This document shows, one piece after another, positions 47,249 through 55,634 of a stretch of DNA of 55,714 nucleotides. The stretch is taken from assembly GCA_947626765.1 (NCBI GenBank), contig CANQTQ010000006.1, forward strand, positions 1 through 55,714, in the 5' to 3' direction. The translations under genes and the position numbers were made by a program. Within the stretch, counting starts at the first letter, position 1. Every line of letters starts with the position of its first letter. The DNA is from an uncultured Clostridia bacterium. Lineage in GTDB: Bacteria > Bacillota > Clostridia > TANB77 > CAG-508. Below the pieces are notes generated by a model. The model saw nothing but the letters and a program-made list of their open reading frames with translations. It ran no database searches and was not told the DNA's origin.

Positions 47249-47761
47249 TTATATTTCATTATATAATCTTGTTTCTAACAATCCATTTAAAAAAGATTGT
47301 TTAGTTATTTTTAATTCATTTGCATCTCTCAATTCAATTATCTTTGGATAGTCTTCTGAATGCTCTCTTACCATTGAAAGAAAGCTAGAAGATTCATCTA
47401 AGCCTTTTACCTTATGAGGCATTGGGCCTATTAATACATCTGAGTAAGACATATTATATTTGAATTTTTCAAAATTATAGTTTGTTAATTTTTCATAGTC
47501 TAATTCAAATTCAATTTTCTTTGGATCAATCCCATTCTTTTTTGCAATATATTCCAAATCACTTTTGTTTACTCTAGATTCGCCTATTACAATTATTTTA
47601 GAATTACTGTAATTATAGTGAAAATGTCCTGCTGTTTTCTCTTCTAATTCGTATTTTTTTAAAACTTCATCAATTCTTCCATTATAATAGGCACTGCTAA
47701 TTTCTTTCGTTAATTTTTGATAAGCCATATCCAAAATTTGTACTAAATCCATATTATCCAT
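47249..47761 (-). CDS. Hypothetical protein between HsdM-like and DUF2130 genes
   Basis: 170 residues that I do not recognise. The central part (SNSKIIVIGESRVNKSDLEY...) has the beta-strand-turn-helix rhythm of a Rossmann-like domain, followed by YSDVLIGPMPHKVKGLDE. It overlaps the upstream gene by 8 bases, so it is co-translated with the methylase-like protein and is probably its partner. No catalytic motif can be named. Confidence 0.6.
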   Translation of the reverse strand: MDNMDLVQILDMAYQKLTKEISSAYYNGRIDEVLKKYELEEKTAGHFHYNYSNSKIIVIGESRVNKSDLEYIAKKNGIDPKKIEFELDYEKLTNYNFEKFKYNMSYSDVLIGPMPHKVKGLDESSSFLSMVREHSEDYPKIIELRDANELKITKQSFLNGLLETRLYNEI

Positions 47762-49592
47762 TATTATCGTTCTCCTCTATTTCATTAGTAAAAAGATTAT
47801 CAATTTGGTATTTTAGTTTTTTTACATGCTCCTGTGCTATATTTAACTCCATCAACTTTCTTTTGTATCTTTCAACAAAAATATCTTGTGTTTCTTTATC
47901 AACTATAGATACTTTCATTTGTTCAATTCTACTTGGATTAATTGACATTATTATTGCACCAGTTTGAATTTGCTCTAAAGATAGTTGTCCATTTTCAGAA
48001 TTTAGATATGCTTGTAAATAATATGGATTAAGTTTTTCAGTATTTAATCGCAATACTAAAAGATTTCCATTTGGAATAATATTTCTATTTTGTATTTCGG
48101 CAACAGCAACTTTTATTTTTGTTCCTCTGGCAGAAATTACTACATCACCATCTTTTAACAAATATCTATCATATTTATTGTTATTATCATTTATTCTTAA
48201 TAAACTACTGCTGATTCTACCATCTTCTATATCACTTATAGTTAACAATTCATAATTACCATTTTTATTTGTAATTTCATTTTGTTCTTTTGATGTAAGT
48301 TGATATCCCCTATATTTATCAATTATATATTCCTTAAGTAAATGAGGATTTATATAATTGGGTTGTTGCTTTTTAACATATGCATTTACAGTTAATATAA
48401 CATCATCTGTTCTACATATTTCATTACATTTTTCAATTTTTACCTTATCTTCATCCTCGTTTTTACAATTTATTAAATCTATTATTGATTTTACATTTAG
48501 TTGTTTTTTTCCTATTTTATTTTCTATATATTCTTGTGAAGCATCAATAAATTTAATTTCATTATTTTCATTATGTCTTGACAAAACAATTAAATTTGCT
48601 GAAATATTGCTATTTGGAATTACTCCACTTGGTAATTTTATAATTTCTTTTACTACACCACTAACAAGAAGGTCTCTTCTATAATCAGCATCCATTGACT
48701 TAAACAAAAGTCCATCTGGTACTATTATTGCTGCTTTACCTTTATTTTTTAAAATAGTAACCATTCTATTAATAAATAACCAATCTGCAGTTAATCCTGG
48801 TTTTCTCCATGTATAAAATAAATCCTTTTCCATTTGATTTAATATAAATTCATTTACCCTTAACCCTAAAGGAAATTCACAAAAAATCTCATCATATTTT
48901 TTATTAAATCTATGTGTTAAAGCATCTCCATTTATAATTTCAAAATTAATATCTTTCAATATAGATAATCTAATTTTTGAAATTAATACATTATCTCTAT
49001 TTATTTCTACTCCATCTAGTTTTAAATTTTGGTTAGCTAAGCTTACTAAAAAGTCACCTCTACCCGAACATAAATCTAAAACGTCATCCTGTTCCTTTAT
49101 ATTTAAGCAATTAATTACTAAATCTATAATTTCTTTTGGTGTTGCATCATCATCTTTCATTGAGTAATTCATTACATCTAATGTATTTTCAGAAAGAATT
49201 TTTTTAATATCTTCTTCTGTTAAATTAACAATTTGAGAAGAAAAATCAGTATCTATTTCTTTATTAAAATTATTCACTTCAAATAAAGATCTTATTTCTT
49301 CTAAAACTTCTAATTCATTTGTATAAACATCAGATTTTTTATAAATAAATATTAATCTATCTAATATTTTATTGATTCCCTTTCTCTCAAAAAATTTAGC
49401 TGATAAATCAAAAGCATGACATTCAAACAATTTTAATAAATCAATATTATTCTTTTTAGCTAAATAAATAAGATATATTATAGAATAAAACATTTTTTTA
49501 GTATCATCTTTTCCTATGTATCCTCTAATATTATCCATAAACTCATTGTAGATTTTTGAATAATTTACTTTCTCTAATTCATCTTTTTTCAT
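47754..49592 (-). CDS. HsdM-HsdS-like fusion (N6-adenine methylase fold, degenerate motif IV)
   Basis: About 612 residues. The SAM-binding motif I is DVLDLCSGRGDFL (172-184), preceded by the type I motif DATPKEIIDLV. Where N6-adenine methylases carry NPPF/Y, this protein has EFPL (241-244) in the aligned position FCEFPLGLR, so the catalytic Asn and first Pro are missing. The following region (AAIIVPDGLLFK, IIKLPSGVIPNSN) is typical HsdM. From about 420 on, a target-recognition-like domain and coiled coil resemble HsdS. No restriction subunit HsdR is nearby. I prefer the ATG at 49592, as AAAGGA lies about 8 nt upstream. Confidence 0.8.
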   Translation of the reverse strand: MKKDELEKVNYSKIYNEFMDNIRGYIGKDDTKKMFYSIIYLIYLAKKNNIDLLKLFECHAFDLSAKFFERKGINKILDRLIFIYKKSDVYTNELEVLEEIRSLFEVNNFNKEIDTDFSSQIVNLTEEDIKKILSENTLDVMNYSMKDDDATPKEIIDLVINCLNIKEQDDVLDLCSGRGDFLVSLANQNLKLDGVEINRDNVLISKIRLSILKDINFEIINGDALTHRFNKKYDEIFCEFPLGLRVNEFILNQMEKDLFYTWRKPGLTADWLFINRMVTILKNKGKAAIIVPDGLLFKSMDADYRRDLLVSGVVKEIIKLPSGVIPNSNISANLIVLSRHNENNEIKFIDASQEYIENKIGKKQLNVKSIIDLINCKNEDEDKVKIEKCNEICRTDDVILTVNAYVKKQQPNYINPHLLKEYIIDKYRGYQLTSKEQNEITNKNGNYELLTISDIEDGRISSSLLRINDNNNKYDRYLLKDGDVVISARGTKIKVAVAEIQNRNIIPNGNLLVLRLNTEKLNPYYLQAYLNSENGQLSLEQIQTGAIIMSINPSRIEQMKVSIVDKETQDIFVERYKRKLMELNIAQEHVKKLKYQIDNLFTNEIEENDNNG

Positions 49593-49620
49593 ACACATTT
49601 TCCTTTCTTGGTTTTTTAAT

Positions 49621-49663
49621 ACCAGTTAAATTGTAACATATTTTCAAAATGTTGTCAACTGGT
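49621..49663 (-). promoter_or_regulatory. Promoter framed by an inverted repeat, HsdM-like operon
   Basis: TTGACA (49653-49658) and TACAAT (49630-49635) on the minus strand are 17 nt apart. ACCAGTT (49621-49627) and AACTGGT (49657-49663) flank them as an inverted repeat that overlaps both ends of the promoter; a partial third half-site lies at about 49671. A repressor bound here would block transcription. Confidence 0.6.
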
Positions 49664-49813
49664 TTTTTAAAATCAGTTATTTTTATTACGTTATGTGAAT
49701 GAAAAAGCAGAAAATAATTTATCCATTTTAATGTAATATCTGCTAATATATCTTAAAAAATATAGATAGAAAAATATATCGTATATTTATTTTTTTACAT
49801 ATTAAATATGAGT

Positions 49814-49842
49814 TTGATTTTTTACATTAAATAGTTTATAAT
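49814..49842 (+). promoter_or_regulatory. Promoter of the HNH nuclease gene
   Basis: TTGATT (49814-49819) and TATAAT (49837-49842) are 17 nt apart on the plus strand, 31 bases before the start codon. Confidence 0.65.
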
Positions 49843-49873
49843 ATCATTAAACTTTTTAGAGGGGGGGATTTTT

Positions 49874-51028
49874 TTGAGTACAAAAAGAGCAAAGAAAGAG
49901 CAACAATATGATGAATATTGGAAATTAACTGTAGAATATACTGATATATTTGGAGCACAATTTAATAATACTTTAAAAGTTATTGTAAAATACATTGATG
50001 ATAATATTGACAAAATCAATGATTTTAATGTTGAAAAATATATTGATAGAGATAAAGATGAAAGACTTAAATTTCAAGAATTATATGGAAATCTACAAAG
50101 TTTAATATTTTCAATATATCACAAAGTTGATTTAGGCTCTATAAGAAAATCTATAAATCAATTTGTAAAACTAGGTTTTGTAAATCCATATTTAAAAGGA
50201 TATCATAAATTAACTAAAAAATTTCTAAATACATCATCTAGTTATAAAGAAATGAAACAAAGTATTTTTTCTGAAATTTTTTATAATAGTGCATCATTTA
50301 ATTCATCAATAACAAATGATAATAGAAATAAAAGAGAAATTAATTTTTTATTAAAAACATTAATGTATCATCCAGAAAAAAAATTATCTAAAACGGATCT
50401 AATAGCATTAATGGTAACTGATTTAGCATCTTTTCCAAAAGGGTATTTAACAGTTGATGAATTAAAATCACAATATAGTTATTCTAAAGCTATTGATTTT
50501 GAGGAAAATAAATATAATCAAATTCACTATTTATTTACATTTTTAAATTTAATGCCCGATTTAACTGCAGATAAAGATAAAGGAGTTGCATTTACTGAGG
50601 ATGGTACAGTATTATCTGATATTGATACCACTAGAGATCCATATATGCATGCATTATATAGGAATAATTTAAAAATCGAATCAAAACGTGTTTATAATGA
50701 CATTGTATGTTATGTTGAAAAAATTGCTTATAAAGGTTTAGTTGCATCACATATAAAGCCTTGTCATATTTGCTTGGAAGAATTAAAAACAAGTGAAGCA
50801 TATGATTATAATAATGGTCTTTTAATACAACTAAATATTGATGCTTATTTTGATAAATTTGATATTTCATTTAATGATGATGGTACAATTCTTATAGGTT
50901 CTAATGTAGATAAAAGCATTGCTGAAAAATATTGTAAATATTCATTAGATAAAGAGATTTTAACACCAGAACGCTTAAAATATTTATCTTATCATAGAAA
51001 AAGATTTTTAGAAAAACATGCATCTTAA
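49874..51028 (+). CDS. HNH endonuclease, putative type II restriction enzyme
   Basis: 384 residues starting at TTG, with a purine-rich AGAGGGGGGG 7-8 nt upstream. The C-terminal about 100 residues hold an HNH fold: SHIKPC (His293), then NNGLLIQLNIDAYFDKFDISFNDDG, with the Asn, Asp and Phe-Asp of the family. The N-terminal about 270 residues are specific and probably bind DNA. It is convergent with two DNA methyltransferase genes, and a shared terminator lies between them, which is the usual context of a restriction enzyme. Recognition site unknown. Confidence 0.8.
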   Translation: MSTKRAKKEQQYDEYWKLTVEYTDIFGAQFNNTLKVIVKYIDDNIDKINDFNVEKYIDRDKDERLKFQELYGNLQSLIFSIYHKVDLGSIRKSINQFVKLGFVNPYLKGYHKLTKKFLNTSSSYKEMKQSIFSEIFYNSASFNSSITNDNRNKREINFLLKTLMYHPEKKLSKTDLIALMVTDLASFPKGYLTVDELKSQYSYSKAIDFEENKYNQIHYLFTFLNLMPDLTADKDKGVAFTEDGTVLSDIDTTRDPYMHALYRNNLKIESKRVYNDIVCYVEKIAYKGLVASHIKPCHICLEELKTSEAYDYNNGLLIQLNIDAYFDKFDISFNDDGTILIGSNVDKSIAEKYCKYSLDKEILTPERLKYLSYHRKRFLEKHAS

Positions 51029-51034
51029 TGTTTA

Positions 51035-51071
51035 AAAGGAATCTTCATTATTCAGAAGATTCCTTTATTTT
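51035..51071. terminator. Convergent terminator of HNH and D12 methyltransferase genes
   Basis: AAAGGAATCTTC (51035-51046) and GAAGATTCCTTT (51055-51066) form a perfect 12-bp stem, with ATTTTT on the plus strand. The left arm lies just outside the methyltransferase gene and the right arm inside its 3' end. Confidence 0.8.
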
Positions 51072-52067
51072 TAAAACAATTAACATTTCAACTGTTTGAT
51101 TTTTATTTATACTTCCTGTTACTTTGTACTGATGTTCTTTGCTGAACACTTTTACTGTTCCATAGTTTGAAAGCATATCACTTAATTCTTCCACTGTTGG
51201 CTTAGTTTTATTGCTTTCACTTATTACAATATAATTTGTTTTTCCAATACATTTTTTTACAAGTTTTTTTAAATTAGTCAAAAACATATTATTCTCTGAA
51301 AAATTAACATACTGAATTTCATGTTTTACTGCTTTATCATATAATCCATAAAAATCTCCATATTTATTCATAGTAGCTGGATAAGGAGGATCCATATATA
51401 TAATATCTACTTTTTCTTTTAAATTATCAATCATATCAAATGAATCATAGTTAAAACTTCTATTAACTTTTTTATTATCAAATACAGCATTATTATAATT
51501 TTCTAAATTATCTCTTATATGTTTCTCAAATGTAAAATTGTGATACGCTCTTCTCCTTTTATATTTTTCATAACTATAATCTTCATCTCTAAGTTTTTGT
51601 ATTTGATTCCATGGCACATTCATTCTTGAATATGGTAATTTTCTTATCATAGCTCTTCTAATTAATGCAAGAAACATATATTTTTCATATTCATTTTTTA
51701 TTTTTTCTGAAATAACAAAAAGTTTAGCAAGTTCTCTCACTTCATTATCATAATATAATCTATTTGATAAAAAACTTATTTCTTCATATTTTTTGTTTAT
51801 TTGAGCTTCTGTGACTTTAATATCAAGAATTTCTTCGTTTAATTTTATATTCTTATTTTCTATTATTGCTTTGCTTATTACATAATTTGAATAAAGTGCG
51901 TCATTAGAATATACTGTATAGTTATTTTCCTTTAACGCATAAGCTACTGAATTACCTCCAGAAAACAAATCTAATACTATCCCATTTTTTAAAGGAAGAT
52001 TTTCTATTATCCAACTAGCAAGTTTGTCCTTATTTCCTATATAATTTATTTTAGGATATTTACTCAT
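51048..52067 (-). CDS. D12-class (Dam-like) N6-adenine DNA methyltransferase
   Basis: 339 residues. N-terminal motif YIGNKDKLASWI and SAM motif LDLFSGGNSVAYAL are present, and the catalytic motif IV is DPPY (226-229). The D12 class includes Dam and DpnM. Its start overlaps the stop of the C5 methyltransferase gene by 8 bases. Two modification enzymes of different chemistry with one nuclease suggest an asymmetric or two-strand recognition site, each strand protected by its own enzyme. Confidence 0.9.
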   Translation of the reverse strand: MSKYPKINYIGNKDKLASWIIENLPLKNGIVLDLFSGGNSVAYALKENNYTVYSNDALYSNYVISKAIIENKNIKLNEEILDIKVTEAQINKKYEEISFLSNRLYYDNEVRELAKLFVISEKIKNEYEKYMFLALIRRAMIRKLPYSRMNVPWNQIQKLRDEDYSYEKYKRRRAYHNFTFEKHIRDNLENYNNAVFDNKKVNRSFNYDSFDMIDNLKEKVDIIYMDPPYPATMNKYGDFYGLYDKAVKHEIQYVNFSENNMFLTNLKKLVKKCIGKTNYIVISESNKTKPTVEELSDMLSNYGTVKVFSKEHQYKVTGSINKNQTVEMLIVLKIKESSE

Positions 52068-53055
52068 TATCTAGCACCTCCTTTACAGAATTGGCAATTT
52101 GAAATGCCAATTTAGGTGGAACTGCATTGCCTATTTGTTGTTGAACCTTTCCTGCATTTCCTTTAAATATAAAATTATCTGGAAATGTTTGTATTCTTGC
52201 TAATTCCCTTCCTGTCAATGCTCTATTTTGGTTAAAATGAAATACCTTTCTCATATCTCCCGTTATACATATAGATGGTTCATTACTATTATATCGTATG
52301 TATTTTCTTATATCACCTGATTTAGGCCTTATGTCTTCTGGTATATCATTTCTATCTCCTCCATCCTTTACGTAACTCATTTTTTCTAGCATTTGTTTAG
52401 AATGATTCATAGCATTGTGATTCGGTATGTCACTACTTTCTCCACTTTTCAATTCGGGTAAATCTTTTAAAGCTTCAGCGATAGTAATTTGTTTTGTAAT
52501 TTTCTTTGGAAAATTAAATTTATTTTCTTTATTTAATGTTCCAATAATAAAGATTCTTCTTCTTTGCTGTGGTACCCCATAATTTACTGCATTTAATACA
52601 TCATATTTTACAGTATAGCCCACCCTTTCAAATTCTTTTACAATTTCCTCTATTGTTTTTCCTTTATTGTGTGTCTTTAGCGCTGCTACATTTTCCATTA
52701 CAAATATTTTGGGCTTAATGACTTCAACAAATCTAACAAATTCTTTAAATAATCGATTTCTCTCATCGTCAATAAAATTTCTTCCGATTTTTCCTGCTAT
52801 AGAAAATCCTTGGCAAGGTGGTCCTCCAATTATAACATCTATTTTTTTATTACCAACTATTTTTTTTATTTCCTCATTACTAATGCTCTTTATATCTGCA
52901 ATTTTAAGATTATGCTTAGGAAAGTTAAATCTATATGTTTCGGCAAAACACTCATCATATTCTACAGCTAAAACATTTTCAAATTTTGCTTCGTCAAATC
53001 CTAAAGACATTCCACCAGCGCCAGCAAATAAATCTATGTATTTATACTTATTCAT
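52060..53055 (-). CDS. DNA cytosine-5 methyltransferase of the HNH system
   Basis: 331 residues, close to the minimal C5 methyltransferase length. Motif I IDLFAGAGGMSLGF, catalytic Cys81 in GGPPCQGFS, ENV in VMENVAAL and QRRR in VPQQRRRIFIIG are intact, and the C-terminal GNAVPP motif (QIGNAVPPKLA) is present. It overlaps the Phd-like gene by 8 bases and the D12 gene by 8 bases, forming a tightly coupled operon. Confidence 0.93.
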   Translation of the reverse strand: MNKYKYIDLFAGAGGMSLGFDEAKFENVLAVEYDECFAETYRFNFPKHNLKIADIKSISNEEIKKIVGNKKIDVIIGGPPCQGFSIAGKIGRNFIDDERNRLFKEFVRFVEVIKPKIFVMENVAALKTHNKGKTIEEIVKEFERVGYTVKYDVLNAVNYGVPQQRRRIFIIGTLNKENKFNFPKKITKQITIAEALKDLPELKSGESSDIPNHNAMNHSKQMLEKMSYVKDGGDRNDIPEDIRPKSGDIRKYIRYNSNEPSICITGDMRKVFHFNQNRALTGRELARIQTFPDNFIFKGNAGKVQQQIGNAVPPKLAFQIANSVKEVLDNE

Positions 53056-53251
53056 TTATACCTCCGTTGTTTATTTTAGCCATTATTTTTAAATATTGTT
53101 CATATTCCATAATTACCATATATTCTTTACTATTTTTTATAACTTTTATTGGTTTTTTATTTTCTTCAACCTTTTTAAAAATTTTGGCAGCTTGCCCCCT
53201 ATTAAACTCTCTTGCCTTCACAGAGTCTAGCATCATATCTCTAAAATTCAT
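53048..53251 (-). CDS. Phd/YefM-like antitoxin-type protein
   Basis: 67 residues. AREFNRGQAAKIFKKVEEN and PIKVIKNSKEYMVIMEYEQY follow the Phd/YefM DNA-binding pattern. No toxin gene lies next to it; instead it is the first gene of the two-methyltransferase operon, so it may act as its regulator, like a controller protein of restriction-modification systems. A promoter lies at 53273-53301. Confidence 0.7.
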   Translation of the reverse strand: MNFRDMMLDSVKAREFNRGQAAKIFKKVEENKKPIKVIKNSKEYMVIMEYEQYLKIMAKINNGGINE

Positions 53252-53272
53252 TCTTTTTCCCCCATTATTGAC

Positions 53273-53301
53273 ATATTATCACTAAACAATAAAAATGTAA
53301 A
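53273..53301 (-). promoter_or_regulatory. Promoter of the Phd-methyltransferase operon
   Basis: TTTACA (53296-53301) and TAATAT (53273-53278) on the minus strand are 17 nt apart, about 22 nt ahead of the start codon. Confidence 0.5.
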
Positions 53302-53339
53302 TAGTAATTACAAAAATAATTTTATTTGTCATTACTTTT

Positions 53340-53963
53340 TTAATTTTTATGAAAAAAATTATCATAAGGATACCCTGCTTCAATATACAACTCTGTTAAC
53401 TCCATTTTATATTCTTCTAGTAACTCCAAATATTTTTGCTTAAATACATTTTTACAAAGCCATTCTACTCCTTCTTTTGAAATTACAACTTTTTTATTAA
53501 CTAAAAACTTATATTCTCCAAAGCCAAGATCACACATTTTCCTAATTGATTTTCTAATAGTAATATCTTCCTTATTGAAATACTCACATAACTGTTTAAT
53601 ATTCATATCGTCATTCCTCCAGTTTTCCTTATGTTCTATTTTCAATAATTCTTCATATTGTTTAATTCTATTTTCAAAAAAATCTACATCAGCATATATT
53701 AAAGATTTTTCTTTTTGAAAATACACTTGATTTAGCCATGCATATCCTTCAACTAAAACCAAATATTTTCTACTTCTAATTTTTTCACTTCTCCATCTAC
53801 AAGTTGGATGTTTTTTTATCATAACATCTATAGCTTTTCTTAAATCCACATGCTTTATTTCTTTTCCATGTTTAGTAGTTACTCCTAATGAATGAAACCT
53901 ATTTAAAATTTTATTATACGATAGAAAAATACTATCCAAAACTTGCTCTGAATCTCTCCACAT
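53340..53963 (-). CDS. Hypothetical protein of the mobile-element region
   Basis: About 207 residues from the ATG at 53963, chosen because AAGGAAGTG lies 7 nt upstream (an alternative start at 54014 has no such site). No family is recognised. Two parts are visible: an N-terminal helical segment with a basic patch (HPTCRWRSEKIRSRKYLVLV) and a C-terminal winged-helix-like part (MNIKQLCEYFNKEDITIRKSIRKM). DNA binding is therefore plausible. It separates the replication genes from the restriction island. Confidence 0.6.
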   Translation of the reverse strand: MWRDSEQVLDSIFLSYNKILNRFHSLGVTTKHGKEIKHVDLRKAIDVMIKKHPTCRWRSEKIRSRKYLVLVEGYAWLNQVYFQKEKSLIYADVDFFENRIKQYEELLKIEHKENWRNDDMNIKQLCEYFNKEDITIRKSIRKMCDLGFGEYKFLVNKKVVISKEGVEWLCKNVFKQKYLELLEEYKMELTELYIEAGYPYDNFFHKN

Positions 53964-54022
53964 TTTTATCACTTCCTTATTATAAAAATTTATTAATGCT
54001 AGTTTACGAAGCATTAATAATT

Positions 54023-54129
54023 AGCAAAATTTATTTTGCTCGAATTTTAGGTAGTATTTTTTAGTACCTAATATTCGCCAGCATGGTGTTTTGACACCCT
54101 TTTTGCTGTTTAGGGCAAAATGCCCTAAA
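54023..54129. other. Cluster of four perfect hairpins
   Basis: HP1 54023-54040 (AGCAAAAT/ATTTTGCT), HP2 54041-54077 (CGAAT and TTAGGTA arms), HP3 54079-54108 (CAGCA outer, GGTGT-TTTG-ACACC inner), HP4 54109-54129 (TTTAGGGCA/TGCCCTAAA). The region has no T-run after each stem, so a row of terminators is unlikely. It lies beside replication genes, so it may be an origin, oriT-like site or structured RNA. Confidence 0.55.
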
Positions 54130-54199
54130 ACCTTTTTTGCTCTCCGAGGGATTTTTTTGTTCCAAAATTTTATATTTAATTTTTAATTAAAATATTTTG

Positions 54200-54240
54200 A
54201 AAAAAGTTCAAATTTTAAGAATAAAAACTTGAACTTTTTT
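54200..54240 (-). terminator. Terminator of the DnaC-like operon
   Basis: AAAAAAGTTCAA and TTGAACTTTTTT form a 12-bp stem with a 17-nt loop, shortly after the DnaC-like stop codon. Confidence 0.75.
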
Positions 54241-54292
54241 GCTTTACTTTTTCTCAAGAATATATTACAATATATTTAGATTTTTATTTGAG

Positions 54293-55141
54293 TTAGCATT
54301 TAGTTTGGTCGCTTGTGCTAACTTTTTCTTTTTCATTTTCATCATATCTTTTTAGTTCAATTCCATAACACATTTGATACAATTTTTGAATAATTGCATT
54401 TGATAAATCTTTGTCATTACTTTGATAAAATCGATTCAATAAATTTTGTTTATCAAATCTAGTTGTAATTATAATTGGTAGCTTATTTTCATTTCTATTT
54501 TCTATAATTGTGTATAGCTTATCTAATGCCCATTGACTTATTTTTTCTGTTCCTAAATCATCTATTACAATCATATCTAAATTTGAAAACAAATCAATTA
54601 ATTCATTTTCTGACTTTGAATTATCTTTAAAAGTTTCTTTTATCATATCTAATAATGATGTTAATCTTCCCATCAAAACTAATATATCTTTTTCTATTAA
54701 TTCATTTGAAATTGATGCTGCTAAATGTGTTTTCCCTACTCCAGAATTTCCAGTAATAATTAGTCCATTTTCTAGCCTATTATTGATACATTTATTTGTA
54801 AAATCTTTTGCAATTTCTACTTCTTTTTTATTAATATCTGTTACTTTAAAATTATCAAATTTATATTCTTTAAGCCTTTTACTTATATAATTCTGTGAAT
54901 AAAATTGATTAATAATTTCCTTATAATGCTGTCTTTTTTTCTGTTCTTGATCTTTCATATTAATTTCTTTCCAATAATTTATAGACTTCTCACAAGTACA
55001 CCTTTCATATTCAATAAATTCTGGAGATATATTGACATATAAATAATCTAAACCTATTGGTTTTAAATCTTTTCCACAAAACTTACATTTACTGTTCAAA
55101 TTCTTTTTATTGTAATCATATTTTGTATTCTCTAAAGCCAT
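54293..55141 (-). CDS. DnaC-like helicase loader (phage/mobile-element type)
   Basis: 282 residues. An N-terminal zinc knuckle (CKFCGKDL...CTCEKS) is followed by an AAA+ domain: Walker A GNSGVGKTH, Walker B MIVIDDLGTE, and a sensor segment PIIITTRFD. It loads the replicative helicase onto the element's origin. It overlaps the replisome organizer gene by 26 bases. The pair is typical of prophages and integrative elements of Clostridia. Confidence 0.88.
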   Translation of the reverse strand: MALENTKYDYNKKNLNSKCKFCGKDLKPIGLDYLYVNISPEFIEYERCTCEKSINYWKEINMKDQEQKKRQHYKEIINQFYSQNYISKRLKEYKFDNFKVTDINKKEVEIAKDFTNKCINNRLENGLIITGNSGVGKTHLAASISNELIEKDILVLMGRLTSLLDMIKETFKDNSKSENELIDLFSNLDMIVIDDLGTEKISQWALDKLYTIIENRNENKLPIIITTRFDKQNLLNRFYQSNDKDLSNAIIQKLYQMCYGIELKRYDENEKEKVSTSDQTKC

Positions 55142-55634
55142 TTATATTCTCATTCTCCTTCCTGTTCTTTATTATATTTTCCTCTAATATATTTTTGTTT
55201 TCTTGTGTGTTATTTTCCGTTACTATAACGTTACTTTTTTCTTTTTCACTTTTCAATTTTTCACGATATTTTTGTTGTCTTAATCTGTTTTGTTCTTTAT
55301 ACTTTTCAGATGATTCAATACTTTGATACTTGTCCCAATTTTTAATTTTATATGCTCCATCTTCTACAATTAACATATTTAATTCTTGAAATTTTTTTAT
55401 GATTTTCTCAATTTTTTTCTTAGATTTTCCCATAATCTTTGAAAAATTTTCTATTGTCATTGGTATATCTTTTCCTATTACTAATTTTCCTTCACAATTA
55501 CATTCCATAGAAATAGTTAATAATTGAATCCAAACTCTGAAATATGTATCTCCTTCTTGTTCTTTTAATAATATTTGAATTTTCCTATTCGAAAATATTT
55601 TTAGTTCTACTTTTAACCATTGTAAACTATACAT
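55116..55634 (-). CDS. Phage replisome organizer N-terminal domain protein
   Basis: 172 residues. The N-terminal about 110 residues (WLKVELKIFSNRKIQILLKE, GDTYFRVWIQLLTISMECN) match the phage replisome organizer (DnaD-like) winged helix that binds the origin. The rest is charged and coiled (KYKEQNRLRQQKYREKLK). AAGGAGG lies only 2 nt ahead of the ATG. Together with the DnaC-like gene it marks the edge of a mobile element that continues to the right. Confidence 0.82.
   Translation of the reverse strand: MYSLQWLKVELKIFSNRKIQILLKEQEGDTYFRVWIQLLTISMECNCEGKLVIGKDIPMTIENFSKIMGKSKKKIEKIIKKFQELNMLIVEDGAYKIKNWDKYQSIESSEKYKEQNRLRQQKYREKLKSEKEKSNVIVTENNTQENKNILEENIIKNRKENENINGFREYKI

Noticed and set aside
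53048..53251. Complete toxin-antitoxin pair
   Set aside because: Only the Phd-like gene is present; the neighbour upstream is separated by a promoter and has no toxin-like features.
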